From Sinosporangium siamense (lineage in GTDB: Bacteria > Actinomycetota > Actinomycetes > Streptosporangiales > Streptosporangiaceae): 64,000 bases of DNA. Position 1 is the stretch's first letter, and every line of letters starts with the position of its first letter. The translations under genes and the position numbers were made by a program. This document shows positions 49,475 through 58,091 of this stretch, one piece after another. Location: the NCBI RefSeq assembly GCF_016863435.1, contig NZ_BOOW01000006.1, positions 558,001 through 622,000 on the forward strand, in the 5' to 3' direction. The notes under the pieces are model-generated. The model saw nothing but the letters and a program-made list of their open reading frames with translations, ran no database searches and was not told the DNA's origin.

Positions 49475-51045
49475 GGCTTCCCCTTGGCGGGTTCGGCGGC
49501 GGCCTCCGCGCGCAACCCGAGCAGCGGCAGCGCCTGCTCGATAGTGGTGCCGGGGTGGGTCAGCGTCTCCCAGTGTGCCCAGATACGTTCCCGGGCTCCG
49601 GGGGTGGCCAGGAGTCTGCGGGCGTAGGTCAACTCGGCGGTGCCGTACCGGACGCTGAGGGGGAAGGGTTTCGCGGTGTAGGTGGAGGACGCGATCTGGA
49701 TCTCCTCGTCACGTGGGAGGGCAGGGGGCACGACCTGGCCGAGCAGCCAGAGCGCCACGATCGTGCGTGCCTGGCCGCGGGCGTCGCATCCGTCCCGCAC
49801 GGTGAGGTTCGCCCGTCGCAGACCTGTCACGTGGTGGATCAGTTCGGCGGCGAGCAGCGCGCGGTGGTCGCCGCCGCGGCTCCACACGGTGTACGCCCTG
49901 ATGACAGGCTCGGTGTCGGTCTCATACGAGCGCCAGCTGTCGGTGGCCTGCCGCACGACGGGCAGCCGGGCCCGCAGCTGCGGCGGCAGCGCCTCGGCGA
50001 CCGGGCCGACGGCCCCCGCCCATAGCGGGATCCACGGCACATAGTCGGGGAAGGCGCAAAAGGTGACCGGGCCGTGGCGGCGGCACCGTTGGACGTCCGG
50101 CGCCAGGTATCGGTCGCGGATCTCGGCGGGCAGGTGCTCCTGCCGTACCTGCCCCGTGGCGAAACGGAGATCGACGACCTCCGCGCCGGGCGCCCGCGCG
50201 GAGGCGACCGCCCCGGCCGGCACCGCGATCACCCCGGCGGTCACGGCAGCGACCAACCGCCCCGCCCTGATCCCGTGCCGCAGCAGCGCGAGCGCCACCA
50301 TGAGCACCGTCGCGGCCACCAGATAGACGACGTGCAGCCCCGAGGGCCTGCCGGGCCAGTCCATGCCGTGGAACAGGACCACCGGCAGGAACCAGTCGCC
50401 ATATCCGCTCAAGTTGCCGTTCAGCCAGGTGAGAGCTCCCACCAGAAACACCGTCACCGGCGCCGCGATCGCCTGGCGCACCCACCGCGCCAGAAGCACG
50501 CCAAGCGCCGCGGAGTACGGCACAGCCAGCACGCCGGCCAGCGCCTCATAAGGGTCGAGTGTCCCGGCCACAGGCCCCGTGGCCGCGCGGACGGCGAGGT
50601 AGAGAGCCATCACAAAAGCCGCGATCCCCGTGCCGACCGTCACCGCCGCGGCGACCGCCGCCGCGGTGCGCGTAGCGCCTCCGCCGGGCAGAGCGGCCAG
50701 CACCTCGGGCACACCGTCACGCCGGTCCCGCCCGGCGGCGAGATGCGCCACCAGCACCGCCGCGGCGGCCAGGAGCAGCATGCTGCCCGACATGCCGATG
50801 GGATCGGTGTTGAAATCCGGCAACCACCGCCATGCGGCCAGCAACCGGAGCGCCAGACAGAGCCCGGCCGCACCCCACAGGAGGCGATCGCACAACAACC
50901 TGCGGGTCTCGAAGGCGAACAGGGCCCATGCGCATCCCGGCTGCCTCACACCGTCGCCGGGGACCCAGTGGTGACCGCCGGTCGTGTCGTCTTGGCCAGG
51001 GCGGTCCGAGGGGGGAGGACGCCGTCGGGCTAGGAATCGGTGCAC
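49465..51045 (-). CDS. Large multi-pass membrane protein (ABC-2-like permease)
   Basis: Up to 526 residues. The N-terminal half has at least six hydrophobic segments (LLWGAAGLCLALRLLAAW, SGSMLLLAAAAVLVAHL, LAGVLAVPYSAALGVLLARW). The C-terminal half is soluble and carries Trp- and Cys-containing loops (CRRHGPVTFCAFPDYVPWIP). The phrase LFAFETRRLLCDRLL near residue 42 is the usual start of ABC-2 permeases, so a GTG about 35 codons in may be the true start. No ATPase gene is adjacent. The function is otherwise unknown. Confidence 0.6.
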   Translation of the reverse strand: MHRFLARRRPPPSDRPGQDDTTGGHHWVPGDGVRQPGCAWALFAFETRRLLCDRLLWGAAGLCLALRLLAAWRWLPDFNTDPIGMSGSMLLLAAAAVLVAHLAAGRDRRDGVPEVLAALPGGGATRTAAAVAAAVTVGTGIAAFVMALYLAVRAATGPVAGTLDPYEALAGVLAVPYSAALGVLLARWVRQAIAAPVTVFLVGALTWLNGNLSGYGDWFLPVVLFHGMDWPGRPSGLHVVYLVAATVLMVALALLRHGIRAGRLVAAVTAGVIAVPAGAVASARAPGAEVVDLRFATGQVRQEHLPAEIRDRYLAPDVQRCRRHGPVTFCAFPDYVPWIPLWAGAVGPVAEALPPQLRARLPVVRQATDSWRSYETDTEPVIRAYTVWSRGGDHRALLAAELIHHVTGLRRANLTVRDGCDARGQARTIVALWLLGQVVPPALPRDEEIQIASSTYTAKPFPLSVRYGTAELTYARRLLATPGARERIWAHWETLTHPGTTIEQALPLLGLRAEAAAEPAKGKPCW

Positions 51046-51112
51046 ACCTCATCTATCGCGGCATCCACAGGATCCAGTTCTCTCCAGCGATCTTTGTAGC
51101 GCGGCTGTAGTC

Positions 51113-51316
51113 AGCACCTGGTCGGGCCGGGGACTGGCCACGGCGGCCGTGTCAGACAAGATCGACCCCGCCTTCGGCGAGCTTGACCTGCATCGCCTCC
51201 AGGCCGAAACACTGTTGCACAACACGGCCTCGCAATACGGCATGGCACCGTCTTACCTGAAAATCGCCGGGTCATGGCAGGACCACATCCTGTTTCACCT
51301 GCTCGCCGAGGACTGA
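51113..51316 (+). pseudogene. C-terminal fossil of a RimJ/RimL-type GNAT acetyltransferase
   Basis: The frame reads WSGRGLATAAVSDKIDPAF, LDLHRLQAETLLHNTASQ, then directly YGMAPSYLKIAGSWQDHILF and a stop. These are the acetyl-CoA loop (GRGLATAAV) and the C-terminal strands of RimJ/L acetyltransferases. The usual VLxxNGF segment between NTASQ and YGMAP is missing, and the N-terminal half is absent, with no start codon. It is a decayed gene. Confidence 0.7.
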
Positions 51317-51330
51317 GGGCGGAGAGGTCA

Positions 51331-51520
51331 TTCCGACCACTCGGCCGCAGCGGATTACGCGTCAGCGAGATCTCATACGCGGCTGGATCAGTCGCACCGA
51401 GGGAGTGACGGACGTGGCCAGGGCCGCGGTCCATGCGGATAGCACCACGTTCGACACGGCCGTCGTGTACGGCGGCACCCGCGCGGAGTCGATCCTCGGT
51501 GCGGCGGCCGGTCGTGCTCA
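51331..51520 (+). pseudogene. N-terminal fossil of an aldo/keto reductase
   Basis: One frame reads FRPLGRSGLRVSEISYAAGS, then hits TGA. Another frame continues VARAAVHADSTTFDTAVVYG and GTRAESILGAA. This is the start of an aldo/keto reductase (LGRSGLxVSEISYG..., AALDAGxTTFDTADxYG..AExxLG). The catalytic Asp and Tyr positions are recognisable, but the frame is shifted and the remaining protein is gone. The similarity ends where the minus-strand DUF4291 gene stops. Confidence 0.7.
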
Positions 51521-52084
51521 GGAATCGATGAGGAGACGTCGTCCGATCTCCTGAGGAACCGGGTAAATGCGTTCCGGAGGCAATAGTCGCTGGGCTTTTG
51601 GCGATTGTCCGGCCCGTACCAGATTCGCGATTTTCCTGACCTGAGGGGTGATGTCGGTCAGGGCGACGATCCACTCGTCGGCGAACTCGCGGATCAGTCC
51701 GCGGCCGACGCCGACTTGAATGCTGTAGTGATTGAGCGCCGCGCCGCGTAACGAGCGTTCAGGATCCCACTGGACATGGACCGCCGCCTGATCGACGGCT
51801 CGGGGATCGGCGGTCGTCAGCACCGCCCGGCCGAGAGCCTCGTGCCATCCCTCGCGGGTGATCCGTACGGCCAGAACGCGTTCCTGCCCGGGCTTCTGCG
51901 CCCAATTGCTGCGGTGCATGAGCCACAGGAACGAGGGCTTGATCCAGGTCATGCGGTTGAACGAGAAGGGCTGCACGAACCGTCCCGCGCGCAGCGCCGC
52001 ATCGGCCACAGCCGCGGAGTATGCCTGGTAGATCACTACTGTCTCGGCGTCATAGTCGGCGCGCACTTGGTATTGGGATGCCAC
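51518..52084 (-). CDS. DUF4291-family protein
   Basis: About 188 residues from GTG 52084. The family pattern is clear: [60 protein letters not shown] and [13 protein letters not shown]. Its function is unknown; the fold carries conserved Trp, Arg and Asp residues that suggest an enzyme or nucleic-acid protein. Longer starts up to 52270 would add an Ala/Pro-rich segment that overlaps the plus-strand gene at 52164, so the shorter form is preferred. It overlaps the fossil at 51331 by 3 bp. Confidence 0.75.
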   Translation of the reverse strand: MASQYQVRADYDAETVVIYQAYSAAVADAALRAGRFVQPFSFNRMTWIKPSFLWLMHRSNWAQKPGQERVLAVRITREGWHEALGRAVLTTADPRAVDQAAVHVQWDPERSLRGAALNHYSIQVGVGRGLIREFADEWIVALTDITPQVRKIANLVRAGQSPKAQRLLPPERIYPVPQEIGRRLLIDS

Positions 52085-52163
52085 CTGGGCACATTGCCAC
52101 CCGGCCAGATTTCCACGCAAAACCTTTTCCGGCCGGCGCCGTACGTGAGCCGCGCCAGGCGCC

Positions 52164-52463
52164 GTGGTGACGGCTGATGCGCTCGCAGGTGCTGGCTCTG
52201 GCGACCCGCCGGAGATCCCTCCGGGCCGGCGCCTCGCGACCGTGGCCGCGGGGGCGGCAGCGGCGGCCACGGGCGTCTGCTACGTCTTGTCGACTGGTCG
52301 GTTCTTCCCCTACTGCCCGAGCGGCTCTCTCGCTCCCTGGTTCGCGATCGTGCTCTATGTCGCGATTGTCGTGCTACTCGCCCTCAGCAGCCGCAGTGCC
52401 GCCGCCCGGAAAAGCCATGACACACGCGCGATGCTCTCTCACCACAGGTACCTAGCCGATTGA
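52164..52463 (+). CDS. Small membrane protein, unknown
   Basis: A frame of about 99 codons (GTG 52164 or 52167) with two hydrophobic stretches: [20 protein letters not shown] and [19 protein letters not shown] short Ser/Arg/His-rich tail follows. Third positions are mostly G/C, and AGG precedes the start. The layout suggests two membrane helices. I recognise no family and hold it only moderately likely to be real. Confidence 0.4.
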   Translation: MVTADALAGAGSGDPPEIPPGRRLATVAAGAAAAATGVCYVLSTGRFFPYCPSGSLAPWFAIVLYVAIVVLLALSSRSAAARKSHDTRAMLSHHRYLAD

Positions 52464-52516
52464 CGGATCCCCTCCGGGCTTCGACCACCGGTGGGGTACG
52501 GCGGAGCCGTGTGGGC

Positions 52517-54925
52517 TTATCCCGTTTGGGTGAGGTGGTGCTCCATTCGTTGTCTGACGGCCTGGGCTCTGGGGTCGTCGTAGTAGGAGATGAGTTCCAG
52601 TGCGTCTGTCCACCGTCGCCGGCTCTGGGCCGCGTCCACGCCGGTCAGTGCGATTGCGAGTCCGTCCAAGGCCATGGCCTCGTGCCAGTGGAAGCCGAGT
52701 TCGTGCTGGGTGGCGGCGGCGCGGCGGTGGAAGTCGGCCGCTTCCTCGGGGCGGTCCTCGTGCTGGTGGACGGCGCCTGCTCCGTTCCAGGCCAGGGCTT
52801 CGCGGCTGCGGTCCCCCAGGCGCCTGTGCAGGGTCGCGGAGCGGTGGAAGGAGACCAGGGCGTCGGCGGATTTGCCCGCCGCCAGTTGGGCATGGCCGAG
52901 TGCGAGCAGCCAGTAGCCTTCCAGCACGTGGCTGCGGAGATCCAGGGCCAGTTCCACTGCTTCCTGGGCGGTCTGCAGGGCCTCGTCGAGTTCGCCGCGG
53001 TCGAGGTGGACGCCGCTCTTGAGGTGGAGGGCATTGCCGATGCTGCGCTTGTTGTTCTTTTCGCGTTGGTAGGCGAGGACGCGGTGGATCGCGTCGGTCG
53101 CCTCGGGCAGGCGGCCTGCCTGGCAGTGGGCCGCCGCGAGGTTGGCCAGCACCACCGCGTTCCAGTGGGGCGAGTTCAGACTCTCGAACACTGCTGCGGC
53201 CTCGCGAAAATGCGCTTCGGCTTCGGGCAGTCTGCGCCAGCGGAGACAGGCCAGGCCGAGGGCGTTCAGTGCCGTCGCCTCGCCCTGCCGGTGGCCCAGG
53301 TCGCGCTGGATCGCCAATGCTCCGCCGTGGGACTCCAGGGCCCCGGCCATGTTGTTGATTTTGACGTGGGTGAAGCCCAGGCTGCGGAAAAGCTCGGCCT
53401 CGCCCAGCGGTTCGCCGGCCCGGCGCGCGGCTTCCAGGCCGATCTGCCCAATGGTCAGCCATTCGGCGGCCGGTGTGGAGGGCGCCTTCGCGCTCCACAA
53501 CACGAGCGCGAAACGCCACGCGTGGCGGTCTAACCCCGCTTTCACCGCCGCGCGTATGGCGGGCAGGAAGTTGAACTGCTCCTGTTCGGCCCAGTCGACC
53601 GCCTGGTCGTAGTCCGTGAAGCTGAGCGGCTTCACACCGCCTGCGGGTTCGTCGAAGGGGACATGCTCTCGGGAGGGCCTGATCCACGTCTGTGCCGCGC
53701 CGGCGGTGTGGAGATACCACTCGAGCAGCCGCCGGAGCGCCGCGGCGCGGCTCTCGTCACTCTCCTCCACCCGGGCCTGGTCGATGGCGTAGGCACGTAG
53801 CAGGTCATGGAACTCGAAGCGCCCTGGGCCCGTCTGCTCCAGCATGTGCGCCGCCACCAGGCCGTCCAGCAGTTGACGTGCCCGCCGAGTGTCGATCTCG
53901 GCGAGCGCGCACACGGCGCCGACCCCGAAATCGGGCCCCGGGTGCAGCCCCAGCAGCCGGAACAGCCGCGCGGAGTCCGCCGGGAGGGCTCGATAGGACC
54001 AGGCGAACACCGTGCGGACGGCTCCGCTCTCGTCCTCGTCCCCTGTGCTCAAGGTGTCCCACAGCGCGGACTCGTCGCGGAGGTCGGCGATCAGTTCTTC
54101 GATGCGCAGATGGGGCTGACTGGCGGCGCGTTCGGCAGCGACCCGCAGCGCCAGCGGCAGGCGGGCGCACAAACGGGCGAGTTCGATCAGCTGCTCTGCC
54201 TCGTCCTCCGGTCTGTAGCCGGCTGTCACCGTGCGGAGCAGGAGCACACACTCCGGCTCTTTCAGCGTGCCAATGGTGAGGCGGCGGGCCGCCGCGTGAA
54301 CCGTGAGCCCGGACAGTCTGCTTCGGCTCGTCACCACTGCGAGACATCTGGAGTTTCCCGGTAGAAGCGGGCGGACCTGCGAGATGGTCGCGGCGTTGTC
54401 GAGCACGATCAGCATGCTCCGGTCGGCCGGCGCCGAGCGGTACATCGCGGCGGCGGCCTCGGTGTCCGGCGGGAGCGCGGCGGCGGGCACTCCCAGGGCG
54501 GTCAGGAAGCGGTGGAGCGCCTCCAGCGCCGTGATCGGCTTCCCGGGGTCGTATCCGCGCAGGTTGATGTAGAGCTGTCCGTCGGGGAAGTGCCCTTGCG
54601 CCTGATTGGCCCAGCGCAGGGTCAGGGAGGTCTTGCCCGCACCGGCGGTGCCCGCGATGACGTAGACGACGGGACGTTCTGGCCGCTCGCCGGCCAGCAC
54701 CTCGTCGAGGTCGCGAAGCTCGTCGGTGCGGTTGACGAAGCCGCTGACGCCGGCCGGCAACTGCCGCGGCACTCGGCCGCCCGGATTGTCCTGAGCGGAG
54801 TGGGCATGAAAGTGCACGCCGCCACTGACGCTGCCGGCCTGGACTACATCGCGGGAAATGCCGGACAGATCCGAATGGGTGCTGCCGGGCTCGCGGCTTT
54901 GATTGTCGTTCTCAGAGGGTGGCAT
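52517..54925 (-). CDS. STAND NTPase: NB-ARC plus TPR repeats
   Basis: An 802-residue signalling NTPase. A short N-terminus holds VVQAGSVSGGVHFHAHS, a motif I associate with actinobacterial NB-ARC proteins. The NB-ARC ATPase follows, with Walker A IAGTAGAGKTSL, Walker B MLIVLDNAA and RLPLALRVAAERA. A winged-helix part ends in FEFHDLLRAYA. From about residue 480, TPR-like helical repeats run to the end (ATALNALGLACLRWRRLPEA, HLDRGELDEALQTAQEAVEL). No DNA-binding or catalytic effector domain is visible, so it may act through partners. ATG 54925 overlaps the upstream DUF6879-like gene stop as TGATG. Confidence 0.85.
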   Translation of the reverse strand: MPPSENDNQSREPGSTHSDLSGISRDVVQAGSVSGGVHFHAHSAQDNPGGRVPRQLPAGVSGFVNRTDELRDLDEVLAGERPERPVVYVIAGTAGAGKTSLTLRWANQAQGHFPDGQLYINLRGYDPGKPITALEALHRFLTALGVPAAALPPDTEAAAAMYRSAPADRSMLIVLDNAATISQVRPLLPGNSRCLAVVTSRSRLSGLTVHAAARRLTIGTLKEPECVLLLRTVTAGYRPEDEAEQLIELARLCARLPLALRVAAERAASQPHLRIEELIADLRDESALWDTLSTGDEDESGAVRTVFAWSYRALPADSARLFRLLGLHPGPDFGVGAVCALAEIDTRRARQLLDGLVAAHMLEQTGPGRFEFHDLLRAYAIDQARVEESDESRAAALRRLLEWYLHTAGAAQTWIRPSREHVPFDEPAGGVKPLSFTDYDQAVDWAEQEQFNFLPAIRAAVKAGLDRHAWRFALVLWSAKAPSTPAAEWLTIGQIGLEAARRAGEPLGEAELFRSLGFTHVKINNMAGALESHGGALAIQRDLGHRQGEATALNALGLACLRWRRLPEAEAHFREAAAVFESLNSPHWNAVVLANLAAAHCQAGRLPEATDAIHRVLAYQREKNNKRSIGNALHLKSGVHLDRGELDEALQTAQEAVELALDLRSHVLEGYWLLALGHAQLAAGKSADALVSFHRSATLHRRLGDRSREALAWNGAGAVHQHEDRPEEAADFHRRAAATQHELGFHWHEAMALDGLAIALTGVDAAQSRRRWTDALELISYYDDPRAQAVRQRMEHHLTQTG

Positions 54926-55545
54926 CACATCTGCGGTGGAGGGAGGGGGGCTATACGGCGGTCGACATAGGCGACGACGTCCTCGCCGTCGTGGTAGAGG
55001 TCTTGGATGAATGCCTCCCAGCATCGCACGAGATCCGGGTCGGTGAACCGAATCGCGCCGTTAGGGACACCCATCTCTGTATATATGACCTCGTAAAGGA
55101 CCTGGCTTCCCAGGACAACGACTTCCGGCAGCATTCCGGATGTCTCAAAAGGATTTACGGCCTCGGCGGTGACGACGCGGATGGGTTTGCCGAGCTCGGC
55201 CTGCAAACGCAGAGAATGCAATTCCCACTGAAGATAGGGGGTGAGCGGGCTCTCCACCACCCTGACACGGTGCAAGACGCTGTTGTTGTCACGGTCCTGG
55301 CGCAGTGTTCGAAGAATCGAATCTCTCTTTGCGTCGAGCAGCCGCAAAGCCAGGCCCCAGTCGCCTCGGCGGAACGCCTCTCGGCTGGGGGACTCCTGCT
55401 CCTCGAAATGCTGGCGTCGTTCGAGCTTCCAGGAGGACGCGTTGTGGATCGCCGCGCGGCGGCTGCGGAAGTCTCGCAGGTAGGCGTCTCGAAGGAGCCG
55501 CTTCCCGCGGGCGGCGATCAGAGGGGGAACCGTTGCATTACGCAT
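54925..55545 (-). CDS. DUF6879-like protein in the STAND operon
   Basis: A 206-residue soluble protein. After a basic helical N-terminus (ARGKRLLRDAYLRDFRSRRA), the part HRVRVVESPLTPYLQWELHS resembles the DUF6879 core (R.RVV.EPLT.Y...E). GMLPEVVVLGSQVLYEVIYT and a C-terminal acidic helix follow. Its function is unknown. It overlaps the preceding small gene by 8 bp and the following STAND gene by 1 bp, so the three are translated together and probably work together. Confidence 0.65.
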   Translation of the reverse strand: MRNATVPPLIAARGKRLLRDAYLRDFRSRRAAIHNASSWKLERRQHFEEQESPSREAFRRGDWGLALRLLDAKRDSILRTLRQDRDNNSVLHRVRVVESPLTPYLQWELHSLRLQAELGKPIRVVTAEAVNPFETSGMLPEVVVLGSQVLYEVIYTEMGVPNGAIRFTDPDLVRCWEAFIQDLYHDGEDVVAYVDRRIAPLPPPQM

Positions 55546-55807
55546 CGGCTATGTCCGATTTTGCGGCTCGAAGCATGGAGCCTGGGATGACGACCAGCTT
55601 CTCATCTGCGGAGATTCGCACTCCGGACGGGAGTTGTGGGAGGTATGCATGGGTGAGATCCCGGCCGATCACCGCGACGTCGCCGTTTTCGAGCTCCCAG
55701 ACGTCTGGGCAGTCTTCGTCGTCTTCGGAGAAGCCGAGCTCTTGTGATGAGAGTCCAAGCCGCCGTTTCAATGGGACTGAGGGGTCGGCTTCCCAGAGGC
55801 GTGCCAT
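55538..55807 (-). CDS. Small acidic hypothetical protein in the STAND operon
   Basis: An 89-residue acidic protein starting MARLWEADPSVPLKRRLGLS. It contains DDEDCPDVWELENGDVAVIG and a C-terminal LVVIPGSMLRAAKSD. The middle (ENGDVAVIGRD, RISADEKLVVIP) suggests a small beta-barrel. ATG 55807 has GAGAGG 8 nt upstream; GTG 55816 is possible. It is the first gene of the three-gene operon. I recognise no family; its position before a DUF6879 gene and its size suggest a regulatory or antitoxin-like role, which is speculative. Confidence 0.6.
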   Translation of the reverse strand: MARLWEADPSVPLKRRLGLSSQELGFSEDDEDCPDVWELENGDVAVIGRDLTHAYLPQLPSGVRISADEKLVVIPGSMLRAAKSDIADA

Positions 55808-56204
55808 AAACTTCACCTCTCTCGCGATTCCACTCCGCTACGGTTACCCTAACCTAACACGGGGGTGCGAGACTTTTAAGTTAGCCTTCCAGTCCTATTA
55901 AGTGGCGAATCTGTGGATCTGACTGTTTAGCGGGTGGCCTCCCTGTTCTACCTTTGATTTGTGCCATACCTCCCGCGCTGGATGGGGCGAGGTTGAAGGA
56001 GAACTTGCTCTTCTGTTTGGCTTCGTGCTTGTCGCCACGTGGGGTTTGGCCGACCGGCTGCAAAGGATGTGTGATACGGCCTTGCCTCCGTGCGGGGCCG
56101 GTCGTGAGGCGATCGCGGCGCTCGGTTCGATCGCCTCGACGACCACAGCTGGCCAAGGCCGGCGGTGACCCCGTGCTGCCCCTCCGGTGTCGCCCGTCTA
56201 GGGA
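55808..56204. promoter_or_regulatory. Promoter region of the STAND operon and gene-free stretch
   Basis: About 400 bp upstream of the small acidic gene. It includes an AT-rich patch (GTTACCCTAACCTAACACGG, then TTTTAAGTTAG at 55874-55884) that is a good promoter candidate for the minus-strand operon. Further right I find no gene on either strand. Confidence 0.45.
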
Positions 56205-56873
56205 TTACCGTGAGGCGGACCGCCTACTTGAGCTGGGGTCGTCCGGGGCCGATAGCTGTGCCACGAGTTCCTTGAAGTTCCCCCTCTCGTTGAGCCTGGG
56301 GAACGCCTCATCCTTGGGCACGTCTACCTGGAGGAAGTCGCATAGCGGGCCCTAGCCTTGGTTGACCTCGAAGTCGAGGAGGCGGTCGGCGGGGATGTAG
56401 GCGCGCACCGCTTCGTTGTGCTCGTTGAACCACTCGATGGCGGTCTGCTTGTCGCTGATCTTCTCGGACAGTTTCCTGAACCAGTCGAGCGCGTCGTTCG
56501 CCGGTGCCCCGTCACGGCTCTCCATCGTCGTGAGGATGGTGGCCTGCACGCTCGCGTACCACGACTCGGGGTCGCGGGTGGTGAGGATCACCTTGGCCTG
56601 GGGGTAGGCGTCGGCCAGTTCACGCCAGAAGGCGGCGCCGGGAAAGTCGACGGTGGATCGGTAACCTTCGAACACCGATTCCCAGTCGGGCTTTCCGGCG
56701 AACGCGGATTCCCATTTGGCGGGGTGGTCGGGGTGGGTCATGAACTCGATCGCGTGATAGCAGGGGCCGAAGCCGAGCCTTTCCAGGGCCGCCTTCATCG
56801 ACAACGTGCCTGTCCGGCCGAAGCCCGCCCCGATGATCTCCAGCGTTCCAACTCCCTCGACGTCGGACTTCAA
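56205..56873 (-). pseudogene. Sulfotransferase-family gene interrupted by a TAG codon
   Basis: A P-loop sulfotransferase-like protein. It has the PAPS-binding GAGFGRTGTLSMKAALERL near the N-terminus, HPAKWESAF, VILTTRDPESWYASVQATI and RLLDFEVNQG. A TAG at 56352-56354 then stops it after 173 codons. Directly after the TAG the same frame continues GPLCDFLQVDVPKDEAFPRL to a TAA at 56205. Family members usually have Trp (TGG) at this point (QGWGPLC), so one G-to-A change explains the stop. The truncated product lacks the C-terminal helix. TTG 56873 follows GGAAGGAG. It is likely inactive, unless the stop is read through. Confidence 0.8.
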
Positions 56874-56940
56874 GAGCTCCTTCCACTATTCAACTATGTG
56901 GTCACGTATGCGGATCAAGGGATATGGGGAAACATCGGGG

Positions 56941-57882
56941 TCAGGGGCCGGTGATGTAGTTCACGAGTTCGCCGATGCCCTCGATACCGACGCGGACCTC
57001 GTCGCCGGCGCGCATGAACACCGGAGGTTTGCGGCCCATGCCGACTCCGGCCGGTGTGCCGGTGCTCAGCACGTCGCCGGGTTCGAAGCTGAAGTAGTGC
57101 GACATCTGCTCGATGAGTTCGGCGACGCCGGTCAGCAGGTCCGAGGTGTGCCCCTTCTGCATAAGCTGACCGTTCAAGGTCGTCGTGATGGTCAGGTTCG
57201 CCGGGTCGGTGATCTCGTCAGCGGTGACCACCGCCGGTCCCATCGGGCAGAAGGTGGGAAACTGCTTGCCCAGTAGCATGTCGCCCCAGGCCCACCGTCC
57301 CTCCTCCGGGGTGGTGGCGCTTGCGATCGCCGGGAAGGCGTCGCGGGCCGAGACGTCGTTGATGATCGTGTAGCCGCCGATGTAGTCCACCGCCTCCGCG
57401 GCGCCGACGGCGTGGCAGGCGCGGCCGAACACCACGCAGAACTCGCCCTCGAAGTCCACCATGTCCGGGGCCGCGCCGGGAATCCTCACCGATGCTCCGG
57501 AACCGATCACCGAGTTCGGAGATTTCACGAACCATGCGGGCTTCTTCGGCGGCTCCTCGCCCATCTCCTCCACGTGTGAACGGTAGTTCGTCCCGGCGGC
57601 CACGATCAGAACGCGTTCGCCCAGCGGTGCCAGGAGCGTGGCGGGGCGGGGAAGCAGCCAGCCCTGCTCCTCGGCGTGCCGGGGGTCGGCGTTGATCTTC
57701 GCCGTCACGTCCCGGACGGCGCCCTGATAGTCCTGCCCGCGCCGGAAGATGTCGGCGACGCTGGAGGGGACCGCGACGCCGTGCGCGTCCAGGACGCGGG
57801 GCAGGTCGACCACGCCGACGTCGGGCAGGTCGGCGCCGGGAGTTGAACGCCCGAACGGGTCCGCATAGCTGACGAGTCGCAT
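56941..57882 (-). CDS. Fumarylacetoacetate hydrolase (FAH)-family enzyme, copy 2
   Basis: A 313-residue FAH-fold hydrolase/isomerase, the last gene of the catabolic operon. It shows IVAAGTNYRSHVEEMGEEPP, the metal-binding E-x-E in DFEGEFCVVFGRA, the Asp in GGYTIINDVSARD and GDVLSTGTPAGVGMGRKPP. Such enzymes hydrolyse or isomerise acylpyruvates and related ring-cleavage products in the cytosol. ATG 57882 has GGAG 7 nt upstream; upstream sequence to 58091 is non-coding. A second FAH-family gene (62141) is in the same operon. Confidence 0.88.
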   Translation of the reverse strand: MRLVSYADPFGRSTPGADLPDVGVVDLPRVLDAHGVAVPSSVADIFRRGQDYQGAVRDVTAKINADPRHAEEQGWLLPRPATLLAPLGERVLIVAAGTNYRSHVEEMGEEPPKKPAWFVKSPNSVIGSGASVRIPGAAPDMVDFEGEFCVVFGRACHAVGAAEAVDYIGGYTIINDVSARDAFPAIASATTPEEGRWAWGDMLLGKQFPTFCPMGPAVVTADEITDPANLTITTTLNGQLMQKGHTSDLLTGVAELIEQMSHYFSFEPGDVLSTGTPAGVGMGRKPPVFMRAGDEVRVGIEGIGELVNYITGP

Positions 57883-58091
57883 GAGGTTTCTCCAAACGAT
57901 TGCGCGGCGTGGGCAGCCGTCGTGAACGAACAGCCGGCCGCAGCAGTGCGGGCCGGCCTCTCCGGTGGCGGTTGGACGCGATCTCGGCCGAAGGCCGAAG
58001 GCCGAGGCGCGAGGCTCCGCCGTACCGCTGCGAGCCCCACCCGCATCGGTGCGGGGCCGGCGCGAGCGGTACGGCGGGGCCGCGCCGGCCG

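Noticed and set aside
55881-56156. A small basic minus-strand protein upstream of the STAND operon
   Set aside because: No ribosome site or recognisable motif was found, and codon third positions are not convincingly GC-biased; treated as non-coding.
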